A stretch of 64,000 bases of DNA from Moraxellaceae bacterium. Its GTDB lineage: Bacteria > Pseudomonadota > Gammaproteobacteria > Burkholderiales > Rhodocyclaceae. Both the position numbers and the translations under genes were made by a program. Position 1 is the first letter of the stretch, and each line of letters begins with the position of its first letter. This document shows, piece after piece, positions 47,273 through 55,994 of the stretch. Under the pieces are notes generated by a model. That model was not told the origin of the DNA. It did not search any database and was given only the letters and a program-made list of their open reading frames with translations. The stretch lies in assembly GCA_031119205.1 (NCBI GenBank), contig JAVHYF010000009.1:69276-133275 (forward strand), given 5' to 3'.

Positions 47273-49240
47273 ATGAATCACCACGCCCTGGAACTGCTCT
47301 TGCTGCTGCTGGCGGTCGCCGTTGCGGTGGTGGCCTTGTTCCGTTCGCTGAACCTGCCCACCGTGCTGGCCTACCTGGCCGTCGGCGCGGTGCTCGGCCC
47401 GCATGCCGCCGGCGTGGTGCCCGACAACGACAGTGCGCGCTACCTCGCCGAGTTCGGCGTGGTGTTCCTGATGTTCTCCATCGGCCTGGAGTTCTCGCTG
47501 CCGCGGCTGTTCGCCATGAAGCGCACGGTGCTGGGCCTGGGCGGCCTGCAGGTCACGGTGACCCTGGCCGTGGGTACGCTCCTGCTGTGGCTTGCCGGCG
47601 TGACGCCGACCGGCGCCTTCGCGGTGGCGGGCGCGATCGTCATGTCCTCCACCGCGTTGCTGTCCAAGCTGCTCACCGACCGGCTGGAGCTGGATGCCCC
47701 GCACGGCCGCGCGGTCATCGGCGTGCTGCTGTTCCAGGACCTGGCGGTGGTGCCGCTGCTGATCCTGATCCCGGCGCTGAGCCGGCCGGCCGAGATGCTG
47801 GCCATGACGCTGGGCATCGCGGCCCTGAAGGCGGCGGTCGTGCTGTTCATCATGTTGTACCTCGGCCAGCGCCTGATGCGGCCATGGTTCACCGTCGTGG
47901 CACGGCGCAAGTCGTCCGAGCTGTTCATGCTCAACGTGCTGCTGGTGACGCTGGGCCTGTCCTGGGTGACCGAGAAGGCCGGCCTGTCGATGGCCCTGGG
48001 TGCCTTCCTCGCCGGCATGCTGATCTCGGAAACCGAGTACCGCTACCAGGTGGAGGAGGACATCAAGCCCTTCCGCGACGTGCTGGTTGGTTTCTTCCTG
48101 GTCACCGTCGGCATGCTGCTGGATTTCGACGTGCTGGCCGAGCATGCCTGGCTGGTACTGGCGGCGCTGTCCGGCCTGCTGATCATCAAGTTTGCGGTGA
48201 TCTTCGGTGTGGCACGCGCGATGGGCGACTCCACCAGCACGGCCGTGCGCAGTGGCCTGTGGCTGTGCGCGGGTGGTGAGTTCGGCTTCGTGTTGCTGGG
48301 CCAGACCGGCGGCCTGCTGTCAGCTTCGGCCTTCCAGATATTCGTCGCCGCGCTGGTGCTGTCGCTGTTGATCGCCCCGTTGCTGGTGCAGGTCAGCGAC
48401 AAGGTGGTGATGCGTTTCGTCGCCTCCGAATGGCTGATGCGCTCCATGGAGCTGACCCGCGTGGCGGCGCAGAGCATGCGCAGCGAGCGCCACGTCATCC
48501 TGTGCGGCTTCGGCCGCAGCGGCCAGTACATGGCGCGCTTCCTGGAGCAGGAAGGCATTGGCTACATCGCCCTGGATATCGACCCGGATCTGGTGCGCGA
48601 AGCCGCCGCGGCCGGCAGCACCGTGGTGTTCGGCGACAGCGCGCGCCGTGAGAATCTCGTCGCCGCCGGCATCATGCGCGCCAGCGTGGTCGTGGTGTCC
48701 TTCAACGACCTGCATTCCACGCTGCGCGTGATGCATCACGTCCAGGCGATCCGCCCCGAAGTGCCCATCGTTGCGCGCGCTGCGGGAGAAAGCGAAATGG
48801 AGCAGTTGCTCGATTCCGGCGCGACCGAGGTCGTGCCCGAGATGCTGGAAGCCAGCATCATGCTGGCCAGCCACACGCTGGCCTTGTCGGGCGTGCCGCT
48901 GTCACGCGTCATCCGCCGCATGCGCGACATCCGCGCACAACGCTACGGCCTGATGCGCGGTTTCTTCCACGGCACCTCGGAATCGGCTGACCGGCCCGAA
49001 GCACAGCAGGAGCGCCTGCAGTCGATTTCCCTGACACCCGGCGCTTGGGCCATCGGCCTGACGCTGGGCGACCTGAACCTGGAAGGGCTGGGGGTGAAAG
49101 TGTCGGCGCTACGCCGTCGCGGCATCCGCGCTACCGAGCCGGGTCCGGAGACGCGGCTGGCAGCGGGCGATGTGCTGGTACTGCTGGGCGGGCCCGCGGA
49201 TCTGGCGCTGGCCGAACTGCGGGTATTGAAGGGCGGCTAG
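47273..49240 (+). CDS. KefB-type monovalent cation:proton antiporter (CPA2)
   Basis: A 655-residue inner-membrane antiporter that swaps K+ or Na+ for protons. About 12 helices fill residues 1-385 (for example LNLPTVLAYLAVGAVLGPHA, FLMFSIGLEFSLPRLFAMKR). The RCK/TrkA-N domain (about 405-520: HVILCGFGRSGQYMARFLEQ) binds nucleotide, and a TrkA-C domain closes the chain (SLTPGAWAIGLTLGDLNLEG). It is divergent from kdsD. No KefF/KefG partner is near, so glutathione gating cannot be assumed. Confidence 0.92.
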   Translation: MNHHALELLLLLLAVAVAVVALFRSLNLPTVLAYLAVGAVLGPHAAGVVPDNDSARYLAEFGVVFLMFSIGLEFSLPRLFAMKRTVLGLGGLQVTVTLAVGTLLLWLAGVTPTGAFAVAGAIVMSSTALLSKLLTDRLELDAPHGRAVIGVLLFQDLAVVPLLILIPALSRPAEMLAMTLGIAALKAAVVLFIMLYLGQRLMRPWFTVVARRKSSELFMLNVLLVTLGLSWVTEKAGLSMALGAFLAGMLISETEYRYQVEEDIKPFRDVLVGFFLVTVGMLLDFDVLAEHAWLVLAALSGLLIIKFAVIFGVARAMGDSTSTAVRSGLWLCAGGEFGFVLLGQTGGLLSASAFQIFVAALVLSLLIAPLLVQVSDKVVMRFVASEWLMRSMELTRVAAQSMRSERHVILCGFGRSGQYMARFLEQEGIGYIALDIDPDLVREAAAAGSTVVFGDSARRENLVAAGIMRASVVVVSFNDLHSTLRVMHHVQAIRPEVPIVARAAGESEMEQLLDSGATEVVPEMLEASIMLASHTLALSGVPLSRVIRRMRDIRAQRYGLMRGFFHGTSESADRPEAQQERLQSISLTPGAWAIGLTLGDLNLEGLGVKVSALRRRGIRATEPGPETRLAAGDVLVLLGGPADLALAELRVLKGG

Positions 49241-49274
49241 GCCGCCTGCAGATCCAGATGCAGCCGGATTCGTT

Positions 49275-49910
49275 CTAGAAGCTGGCGCACGCGGTGAAGA
49301 GATCGGAGTCCGCCACCGGCCCGGAGGCCGTGGAGGCAGCCGTCAGCGTGCTGCCGCTCATGGTGCCGAAACGCACCGAGCCAGTCGCAGGGTTGCCGTC
49401 ATCCATGGTGGTATCTGCCTGCTGCGCAACACGGCCGGAGATGTTGCCCTGGCAGACGAAAACGCGGCCGTTCATGTTGCTGGCCGGCGCCGCGCTCTGC
49501 ACGCCGATCCGGCCGCCTTCGCTGTTGCGCGGCTGCCAGTCGCCGGTGAGCGTACCGTCGCCCGAGGCGAGGTTTGCGCGACGCAGATGAGCCCAGATCT
49601 TGCTGGATTCGTCGGTAGTCGTTGTCGAGTTCCAGTTGCCTTCGATAAGCCCGTCACCGTCGCCGTTCTCGGCCGCAATGGTGTTTTGCAAGTGCTTATC
49701 TGCGCTGGGGTCGTCACCCGGCAGTGCCCTGAAGCGATCCTGGTAGGCGGCGATCATGGTGGCCGTATTGCGGAAGTCATTGACGATGGCCTTCGACTTC
49801 GCGCTGTTGATCAGCTCCTGCCCTTTCAACACTCCGCCCAGCAGCAGACCGATGATGACCAGTACGATGGCGACCTCGACCAGCGTGAAGCCGGATTGTT
49901 GTTTTTTCAT
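49275..49910 (-). CDS. Type IV prepilin-like protein
   Basis: A 211-residue pseudopilin or pilin. The leader KKQQSG is followed by the cleavage and helix motif FTLVEVAIVLVIIGLLLGGV, with Glu at +5. The globular part has GDDPSADKHLQNTIAAENGD and a pair of Cys near the end (VFVCQGN ... FTACASF) that could form the usual C-terminal disulfide loop. It lies 35 bp from the convergent antiporter and is separated from the main pilus operon by the sensor kinase gene. It could be the major pilin of that system. Confidence 0.88.
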   Translation of the reverse strand: MKKQQSGFTLVEVAIVLVIIGLLLGGVLKGQELINSAKSKAIVNDFRNTATMIAAYQDRFRALPGDDPSADKHLQNTIAAENGDGDGLIEGNWNSTTTTDESSKIWAHLRRANLASGDGTLTGDWQPRNSEGGRIGVQSAAPASNMNGRVFVCQGNISGRVAQQADTTMDDGNPATGSVRFGTMSGSTLTAASTASGPVADSDLFTACASF

Positions 49911-50095
49911 GACTCTCTATCCGTTTGTTCTGTGATGTGGCGCGAAAGCATGAGCAAAGTTGATGCCACGCGGCGATGCACGCCAAGACTGTCTATTTCA
50001 AAGCATTTGCGCAGCGCACACTGTCAGGATTCGGGCAGGGTGTGGAATAGATCACACCGGGCGCCGGCATGTGTGCGGATTCTGTCAGGCAGATC

Positions 50096-51874
50096 ATGAA
50101 GAGTGTTTCTCCCATGATTCCGACTAGCCTGCACGAAGGCCTGGCCCTGCGCCTGGCGCGTCCCTGGTCGCTGGCGCTGGCGCTGGGCTTGCTGCATCTC
50201 GGCCTGCTGCAGGACGTGATGACCCCCGTGGGGCGCGGCCTGCTGCTTGCGCATCTTGGCGCGGTGCTGGTGTGGCAGCCGCTGGTGAGTGGCGCCCGCC
50301 AGTTGCGCCCGGTCGAACTGGTACTGGGACTGGCTGCCGCTGCGGCTGCGGGCTGGTGGATGAGCTGGGGCCTTGCGCTGGTGTGGATGCTGCTGCTGGC
50401 CGGCATGCTCGGCGGCAAGTTGTTCCGCCATGCGCGCCCCCGCGAGCGCGTGCCGTACTGGCTGGCCTTGGGTTATCTGGTGCTGGCGATGTTGGGGCTG
50501 ACCCTGCCTCAGCTCTTGCCGGGACATTCGGCGCCGCGCGAATTACTCGCCGAAGTAGCCGCCTGGACCGGCCTCCCGTTGCTCGGCCTGATGTTGCTGA
50601 CCGGGCGGGCGCGACAGGAACCGCGCGGGCCACAGGCGCTGGATTTCGTCGGCAGCCTGGTGATCATGCTGGTGCTGGCCGGGCTGATGCTGGGTGCGGT
50701 GGCGCTGATGTACATCGACGATCGCGGCTACGTGGAAGCACTGCTGCGCAGCCTGATGGCGATGGTGGTCGGCCTGCTGGTGCTGGGCTGGGCCTGGAAT
50801 CCGCGGCAGGATTTCGGCGGCTTGGGCCTGGCCGTGTCGCGCCACCTGCTGGGCGGCGCCCAGCCTTTCGAGCGCTGGCTGGAGGCCGTGGCCGATTCGG
50901 CCTTGCGCGAGGACGCACCGGCCACGCTGGTGGAGCGCGCCTGCCAGCACATGCTGTTGTGGCCTTCGTTGCGGGCGGTGCGCTGGCAGGTGAGCGCACC
51001 GGTGCAGCAGCAGGGCCTGGCCGGTGACGTGACGGCGGCGCGTCATTGGCAGCCGCTGTCGCAGGGCACCTTGCGGCTGGAACTGGGCACGCGCCAGGCG
51101 TTGGGGCCATCGCAGCTGTGGCAGCTGGACCTGATGCTGCGCGTGCTGGCCGAGTTCCACCGTGCGGCTGTGCAGGCGCAGCGCCTGCAGTCCATGGCCT
51201 ATGTGCGTGCAGTGCATGAGACCGGCGCGCGCGTGACGCACGAGGTGAAGAACCTGCTGCAGTCGCTGGACACCCTGTGTTTCGCGATCGGGGAGGTCAA
51301 CGAGGCCGACGCCGCACGCAGCCAGCAGCTGGACGCCCTGATCCGCCGCCAGTTACCGCAGATCAGCGAGCGTCTGCATGTGGCGCTGGCGAGGATCCGC
51401 GAGCCGGCCGCGCCGGCTGCCGTGCCGGAACCGGCCGCCGGTTGGTGGAACGCCTTGCAGGAGCGCTATGCGCGCGACGACCTGGTTTTCAGCCTGCAGG
51501 AAACGCCGGACGGGGCGTTGGAAACCGCGCGCTTGGCGACGACCTTGTTCGATGCGGTCGCTGACAACCTGCTGCGCAACGTGGCCGACAAGCGCGCCGC
51601 GGCGGCACATACGACCGTGCAGGTATCGGTGTGCCTCAGCGTGGAAGAGGGGGCTTGCCAGTTGAGCGTGGAGGACGACGGCGCCGCCATTCCTGCCGAG
51701 CGCGCGCTGAACCTGATGGGCATGCCGCTGCCCTCGGCAAGCGGTTTTGGCGTGGGGCTTTACCAGTGCGCGCAGCTGGCGCAGAACGCGGGGTACCGGC
51801 TGACGCTGGCCGAGAACCGCGAGGGTTGCGTGCGCTTCGAGCTCAACCCTGCGTCGGCGTTGGGGTCGGGGTAG
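50096..51874 (+). CDS. Membrane sensor histidine kinase
   Basis: A 592-residue kinase with about eight N-terminal helices (LALALGLLHLGLLQDV; YWLALGYLVLAMLGLTLPQ) up to residue 235, an intervening domain, an H-box GARVTHEVKNLLQSLD (His in THEVKN) and a short ATPase domain with VADNLLRNVADKRA, LSVEDDGAAIP and SGFGVGLYQCAQLAQ. There is no response regulator gene next to it. Three ATGs (50069, 50096, 50114) are possible; I chose 50096, but none has a strong ribosome site. Its 3' end overlaps the convergent cyclase gene by 32 bp. Nearby pilus genes suggest a link, not proven. Confidence 0.82.
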   Translation: MKSVSPMIPTSLHEGLALRLARPWSLALALGLLHLGLLQDVMTPVGRGLLLAHLGAVLVWQPLVSGARQLRPVELVLGLAAAAAAGWWMSWGLALVWMLLLAGMLGGKLFRHARPRERVPYWLALGYLVLAMLGLTLPQLLPGHSAPRELLAEVAAWTGLPLLGLMLLTGRARQEPRGPQALDFVGSLVIMLVLAGLMLGAVALMYIDDRGYVEALLRSLMAMVVGLLVLGWAWNPRQDFGGLGLAVSRHLLGGAQPFERWLEAVADSALREDAPATLVERACQHMLLWPSLRAVRWQVSAPVQQQGLAGDVTAARHWQPLSQGTLRLELGTRQALGPSQLWQLDLMLRVLAEFHRAAVQAQRLQSMAYVRAVHETGARVTHEVKNLLQSLDTLCFAIGEVNEADAARSQQLDALIRRQLPQISERLHVALARIREPAAPAAVPEPAAGWWNALQERYARDDLVFSLQETPDGALETARLATTLFDAVADNLLRNVADKRAAAAHTTVQVSVCLSVEEGACQLSVEDDGAAIPAERALNLMGMPLPSASGFGVGLYQCAQLAQNAGYRLTLAENREGCVRFELNPASALGSG

Positions 51875-53189
51875 GCGATGGCTGGGCCGGCGCCTGCCGC
51901 CTGAGGCTGGTCGCTTCGCTGCAGTCCTGCAGCGGCCACATGCGCACCATGCCTTTGCCTTTCAGCGAGGCATCGATCGATTCGCTGAACCGGAAGCGGC
52001 GGGGCAGGCGCGCGTAGGTCGTCTCGTCGCAGAGGATGCCGCCGGGAATGCTTTCGTCCGTGATGCGGCTGGCGAGGTTCACCGTGTCGCCCCACAGGTC
52101 GTAGATGAACTTGCGCTTGCCGACCACGCCGGCGATCACCGGCCCGGTGCCGATGCCGATGCGTACCGCCAGCTTGTGCCGCTGGCATTCCTCGTCCGTC
52201 TTCAGCCAGTGCTGGATGTCCAGCGCCAGCAGGGCCACCGGCGTGCAGGCGTCGATGTGGCCGTCGGTGAGGCCGCCGGCCACCATGTAGGCGTCGCCGA
52301 TGGTCTTGATCTTCTCCAGCCCGCGCGCTTCCGCCAGCTCGTCGAAACGGGAGAACACCCGGTTGAGCAGGCTGAACACTTCCGGCGGACGCATGTGCGC
52401 GGCCAGCTCGGTGAAGCGGACGATGTCGGCGAACATCACCGTCACTTCGGCATAGCCGTCGGCGATGGTTTCGTCCGAAGTACGCAGGCGATGCGCGATC
52501 GGTTCGGGCAGGATGTTGAGCAACAGCCGCTCGGTGCGTGACTGCTCCACCTTCAGGCGCGCGTGGGCGAACTCCAGCATCTCGCGCGCGTTCAGGCGCT
52601 CCAGCAGCGACAGCCGCAGCAGTAGGTAGACGATGGTCGAGATGGTGATGAAGTTGAGCGCGAAGAACAGGATGGAGATGCGCCGTGGCACCGCGTCCTT
52701 CACGACCACCACGGCATCCGCCAGCAGGTAGTCCACTGCGCCGGTGGCGAAGGTGAGCACCACGTAGGCGATGAACCAGGGCATCGACTCGCGCACGCCC
52801 AGGCACAGCAGCGCGCCGATCGGCGCCAGCAGCCCCCACAGCACGAGGCCGGAGGCGGCGACGAAGTCGCCCATCGCCCACTGCGCCATGAAGGGGAAGA
52901 ACAGCAGGATGCCCAGCTGCGAGAAACGGAAGAAGTTGAAGTTGCCGAAGCGGATGAACACACCGACATTCAGCGCCACCAGGATCTGCAGCACGAAGGG
53001 CAGGGTGGCCGACAGTTGCGGGCCCATCGCCCAGTAGATCAGCAGCCACAGGCCGGCGGCCACGCTGACCAGGCCGCTGATGAAGACCAGCAGCGTCTTC
53101 TGCAGACGCAGGTCTTCGTCATCGCCGGGCGCGATGCCGGCATTACGCAGGCGCTGCAGGAAGGACTGGGATTCGCTCACGGCAGCCAT
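51843..53189 (-). CDS. Membrane-bound class III adenylate/guanylate cyclase
   Basis: A 448-residue protein with about six helices (residues 30-200), a coiled linker (FAHARLKVEQSRTERLLLN) and a class III catalytic domain (about 235-400). Metal-binding Asp residues are in VMFADIVRFTEL and IKTIGDAYMVAGG; the transition-state Asn/Arg lie in WGDTVNLASRITD. The Lys in EKIKTIGDAY and Asp in IYDLWGD favour ATP over GTP, so cAMP is the likely product. The tail is PTPTPTPTQG. The gene starts 35 bp after the prepilin stop and so looks like the last gene of the pilus operon. Confidence 0.9.
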   Translation of the reverse strand: MAAVSESQSFLQRLRNAGIAPGDDEDLRLQKTLLVFISGLVSVAAGLWLLIYWAMGPQLSATLPFVLQILVALNVGVFIRFGNFNFFRFSQLGILLFFPFMAQWAMGDFVAASGLVLWGLLAPIGALLCLGVRESMPWFIAYVVLTFATGAVDYLLADAVVVVKDAVPRRISILFFALNFITISTIVYLLLRLSLLERLNAREMLEFAHARLKVEQSRTERLLLNILPEPIAHRLRTSDETIADGYAEVTVMFADIVRFTELAAHMRPPEVFSLLNRVFSRFDELAEARGLEKIKTIGDAYMVAGGLTDGHIDACTPVALLALDIQHWLKTDEECQRHKLAVRIGIGTGPVIAGVVGKRKFIYDLWGDTVNLASRITDESIPGGILCDETTYARLPRRFRFSESIDASLKGKGMVRMWPLQDCSEATSLRRQAPAQPSPTPTPTPTQG

Positions 53190-53224
53190 ATTACCCAGCG
53201 CCGCCGCATCGCGGGAAGTGAGAA

Positions 53225-53872
53225 CTAGCCGCTGCCGGAGCTGGATGAAGAGGAACTGCTGGACGAAGACGACGTCGATTGCGGCACGTCGCGGCCGGCT
53301 TCGAGCAGGCGGCCGACGAGAACGAAGCGCGACAGCCAGACCACGATGTCATCGCTGTCGGGGGCTTCGGCGACGATGTTCGTGCCGCTCGTGGCGCTGG
53401 TGGCATCAGGGCCGGAAGACCAGACTGCTGCCACGACGGATCTTTCGTAGGCGAGGTCGGTACTTCCACCGCTGGCACCCAGCGACACGATGCGGACGTT
53501 GCCTTCAGTTGTGAGCGAAATGGTGCTGCCGCTGCCGAAGCGGTCGGTGAGCCGGTAGTTCAACACCTGCCCCCACGGGTCGGTACGTGGCAGCGCCAGC
53601 TCCTGCCAGGGAAGCTTGCCAACTGCGTTTGAACACGACGAAGCTGGCATGCCTGTGTCGTCAGCGGCAGCACACGGCAGCGCGCCGGTGACCGCTGCAT
53701 AACTCAACAGGGCCTCGCGGGCCTCCTCGATCTGGCTGCGCGCCTCGGCGTACTGGGCACGCTGGGTCTGGACCCGCAGCGCGCTGACCGCGCCTGCGGT
53801 GAGTAGCGCGATGATCAGCAAAACGATGGCGACCTCGGCCAGCGTGAAGCCCGACTGCCTGACAGGAGTCAT
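53225..53872 (-). CDS. Prepilin-like protein with poly-serine C-terminus
   Basis: A pseudopilin of about 215 residues. Leader TPVRQSG, then FTLAEVAIVLLIIALLTAGA with Glu at +5. It shares the pattern LPC...CSNA...G(K/R)LPW with the larger neighbour at 53877-54965. The end is a run of 12 Ser, then Gly-Ser-Gly, using all six Ser codons. ATG at 53872 gives a short leader; the ATG at 53893 would overlap the upstream stop and is the alternative. It may be a tip or minor pilin. Confidence 0.83.
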   Translation of the reverse strand: MTPVRQSGFTLAEVAIVLLIIALLTAGAVSALRVQTQRAQYAEARSQIEEAREALLSYAAVTGALPCAAADDTGMPASSCSNAVGKLPWQELALPRTDPWGQVLNYRLTDRFGSGSTISLTTEGNVRIVSLGASGGSTDLAYERSVVAAVWSSGPDATSATSGTNIVAEAPDSDDIVVWLSRFVLVGRLLEAGRDVPQSTSSSSSSSSSSSSGSG

Positions 53873-53876
53873 CCGT

Positions 53877-54965
53877 TCAAGCGCCATAGCCACAACGCAC
53901 CGCGCCGGTGGAAACGCTCATCGTGCAGGCATACGCTGTCGGGTCGGTGCGATCCATCGACAGGGTGATGGTCTGGTTCATAGCCGAATAGTCCATGAAG
54001 GCGTACCAGCCGTTGAAGCACAGCCAGGAGACCGCCTGTTTCTGGGTGCCATCGTACGGGCAGGCGCTTCCGGAAACTGATTCGGCCAGCGGATGCAGGC
54101 GCAGGTCGAACTGGTGCGAGTTGCTGGCGTTGCGCAGGTCGGCGACCGTGCCGTTGCCGAGGCTGCCCATGCGTATCTGCAGCTCGTCGCGGATGCTGGG
54201 CGACGTGGCGTCCGGCGACGGCGCGTCACTTGCAAGTGTCACCAGAACGCGCCGCAGGACCGGGCGCAACAGCTCTTCGCGTGAAATGGGCATCACAGTG
54301 TCGTTGAAGGCGGTGGTGGAAACGGCAGTAACGTAAAAGGCGTCGCCATCAGCATTGCTTGTACCGTCTGAGTCCAGAAAGGCGCTTGCCGGACCACCCA
54401 CACATTCGTACTGAGTGGCAGTGCCGCGCAGTGCCCCCTGACCCCCCAGTGCTCGACCGGGTGCAATCAGCAGCGCAGCAGGTTGCGTCACGACGCTACC
54501 GTCCAGGCGCAGACTGCTTGTAATAACCGGATTGAGGGCGTCGCGAGAGTCGCCACGGTCGCGCACGTTGCCCATGTTCTTGTAGGCCGCGCTGACGACA
54601 TACCAGAGGCATTCGCCATCGCCGTCCCGGCTGGCCATCAGGCCCAGCTTGAACCAGGGCAGGCGTCCTGCAACGTCTGTAGTCGCATTGCTGCAGCCGG
54701 GGACTGAATTATCAAGAGAACCGTCGAGATCGCTGGTCGGACAGGGGAGGGTTCCCGGCGTGTTGTCCTCGGACAGTGCGTGGGCAATCAGTGCCAGCTT
54801 GGCGTCGCGCAAGGCGCGGAGTGTGTCGCGTTGGGCCCTGATGTCCGTGCGCTCACTGGCCACGCGCAGGCCATGGGCCACCCAGGCAGCGCTGAAGCTC
54901 GCGATCACGACCAGCACGGCGAGCAATGCGTAGCCGCGGGCGAGCCGGCGGTACGGCGAAGGCAC
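53877..54965 (-). CDS. Large prepilin-like (GspK/MshP-like) protein
   Basis: A 362-residue exported protein with a prepilin-like start: RRLARG, then YALLAVLVVIASFSAAWVAH. The +5 residue is Ala rather than Glu, as allowed in GspK-type tip pseudopilins. Several Cys are present (LPCPTS, VPGCSNA, GECLWY, SACPYDG, WLCFNG, YACTMS, VRCGYG), suggesting disulfides. GRLPWFKLGL matches the smaller prepilin next to it. It starts one base before the MshK-like stop. Probably a tip or initiator component of the pilus; no closer family recognised. Confidence 0.72.
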   Translation of the reverse strand: MPSPYRRLARGYALLAVLVVIASFSAAWVAHGLRVASERTDIRAQRDTLRALRDAKLALIAHALSEDNTPGTLPCPTSDLDGSLDNSVPGCSNATTDVAGRLPWFKLGLMASRDGDGECLWYVVSAAYKNMGNVRDRGDSRDALNPVITSSLRLDGSVVTQPAALLIAPGRALGGQGALRGTATQYECVGGPASAFLDSDGTSNADGDAFYVTAVSTTAFNDTVMPISREELLRPVLRRVLVTLASDAPSPDATSPSIRDELQIRMGSLGNGTVADLRNASNSHQFDLRLHPLAESVSGSACPYDGTQKQAVSWLCFNGWYAFMDYSAMNQTITLSMDRTDPTAYACTMSVSTGAVRCGYGA

Positions 54966-54966
54966 C

Positions 54967-55371
54967 TCAGCGTGCCTCGGGTGAGGCCGGCGTCACGCGC
55001 AAGGTCTGCCCGACCTTCACCTCACGTTGCTTGCCGTCACCGACGAACACATCCACCGAGCGATCGCCGACGCGCGCGACCGGCGCATTGCGTTGGTAAG
55101 CGCGGCCGTTGATCCACACGGTGCTGGGGCCGCCAGAGCGCCGCACGATGCCGTCCACCCGCACCTCGTCCATCGGTTGTTCCGGCGTCACGCTGGCGTT
55201 GCGGCCGCGCAGTTCGTCGAGGATGGCGCGTTTCTGTGTGGTGTTGAACAGACGGCCGAGGCCGTCGTCCCCGGGCGTCTGGGCGTGTGCCAACGGGCTC
55301 ACCAGCAGGCTGACCAGCAAGGTGGCCAGCGCAAGCGACAACGAGAGGCGTGAGGCGCAGCGATTGTTCAT
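54967..55371 (-). CDS. MshK-like periplasmic protein
   Basis: A 134-residue exported protein with signal peptide (LALATLLVSLLVSPLAHAQ). The core VRVDGIVRRSGGPSTVWING is the HR/PilP-like motif of MshK and GspC-type proteins that link the inner-membrane ring to the secretin. The end has QREVKVGQTLRVTP. It overlaps the MshJ-like gene by four bases. Length and position fit MshK; symbol left blank because the identity is weak. Confidence 0.7.
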   Translation of the reverse strand: MNNRCASRLSLSLALATLLVSLLVSPLAHAQTPGDDGLGRLFNTTQKRAILDELRGRNASVTPEQPMDEVRVDGIVRRSGGPSTVWINGRAYQRNAPVARVGDRSVDVFVGDGKQREVKVGQTLRVTPASPEAR

Positions 55372-55994
55372 GAACCGGTGGCGTTGCGGGCTGGCGGCAG
55401 GACGGTGATCCAGTCTAGCTCGCAGTGCGCGTCCAGTGAGGGCGGTGTTTCCCGCGGGTTGGCACGCGGCGCGGCAGGTGCGCGATCAAGGCGGCAGGCG
55501 CGGGGCACCACCAGCACGTCACGACGCGCCTGCAGGTCGTCCAGTACGCGCAGCAGGTCGCCTTCGTGCAGCAGGCCGAGGTCCAGGCGCATGCGCGAGA
55601 CCTGCAGGTTGTACTGATCGTTGCTGATCGGGGTGTTGTCACCGCGACGCAGCGGGCGCTGTGGCATCAGTTCGTAGATCAGGCGGGGCAGACGGCGTTC
55701 GTCGCGTACAGCGCGCAGGGAGTCGGCCCAGTCCAGGCGCTGTTCGGGGCCGATGAGCCCTTGCTTGCGCCAGTTCTCGAAGCGGTCGATGGTGGCGCGG
55801 ATGACGGCCTCGTCACGCTGGGTGTCTGCGAGCCGGGTGCGGATTGCCTGGCGCGCCTGTTCGCTTTGCTGCGCGTCGCGGCGGGCAGCGTCCAGTTCCC
55901 GCTGGGTGGAGCGCAGCAGCAGGGTGCCGACGATGCACATGGCAATTGCAAACAGGATGGCCGGCAGCAGCGGGCGCAGGATGTTCGGGTTCAA
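55368..55994 (-). CDS. MshJ/PilO-like pilus assembly protein
   Basis: A 208-residue bitopic inner-membrane protein. One helix (LRPLLPAILFAIAMCIVGTL) is followed by a coiled coil (STQRELDAARRDAQQSEQAR) and a small periplasmic domain. This is the layout of PilO/MshJ/GspM alignment-complex proteins. It overlaps its upstream neighbour by four bases. The C-terminus carries two Cys (RACRLD, AHCELD). Confidence 0.72.
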   Translation of the reverse strand: MNPNILRPLLPAILFAIAMCIVGTLLLRSTQRELDAARRDAQQSEQARQAIRTRLADTQRDEAVIRATIDRFENWRKQGLIGPEQRLDWADSLRAVRDERRLPRLIYELMPQRPLRRGDNTPISNDQYNLQVSRMRLDLGLLHEGDLLRVLDDLQARRDVLVVPRACRLDRAPAAPRANPRETPPSLDAHCELDWITVLPPARNATGS

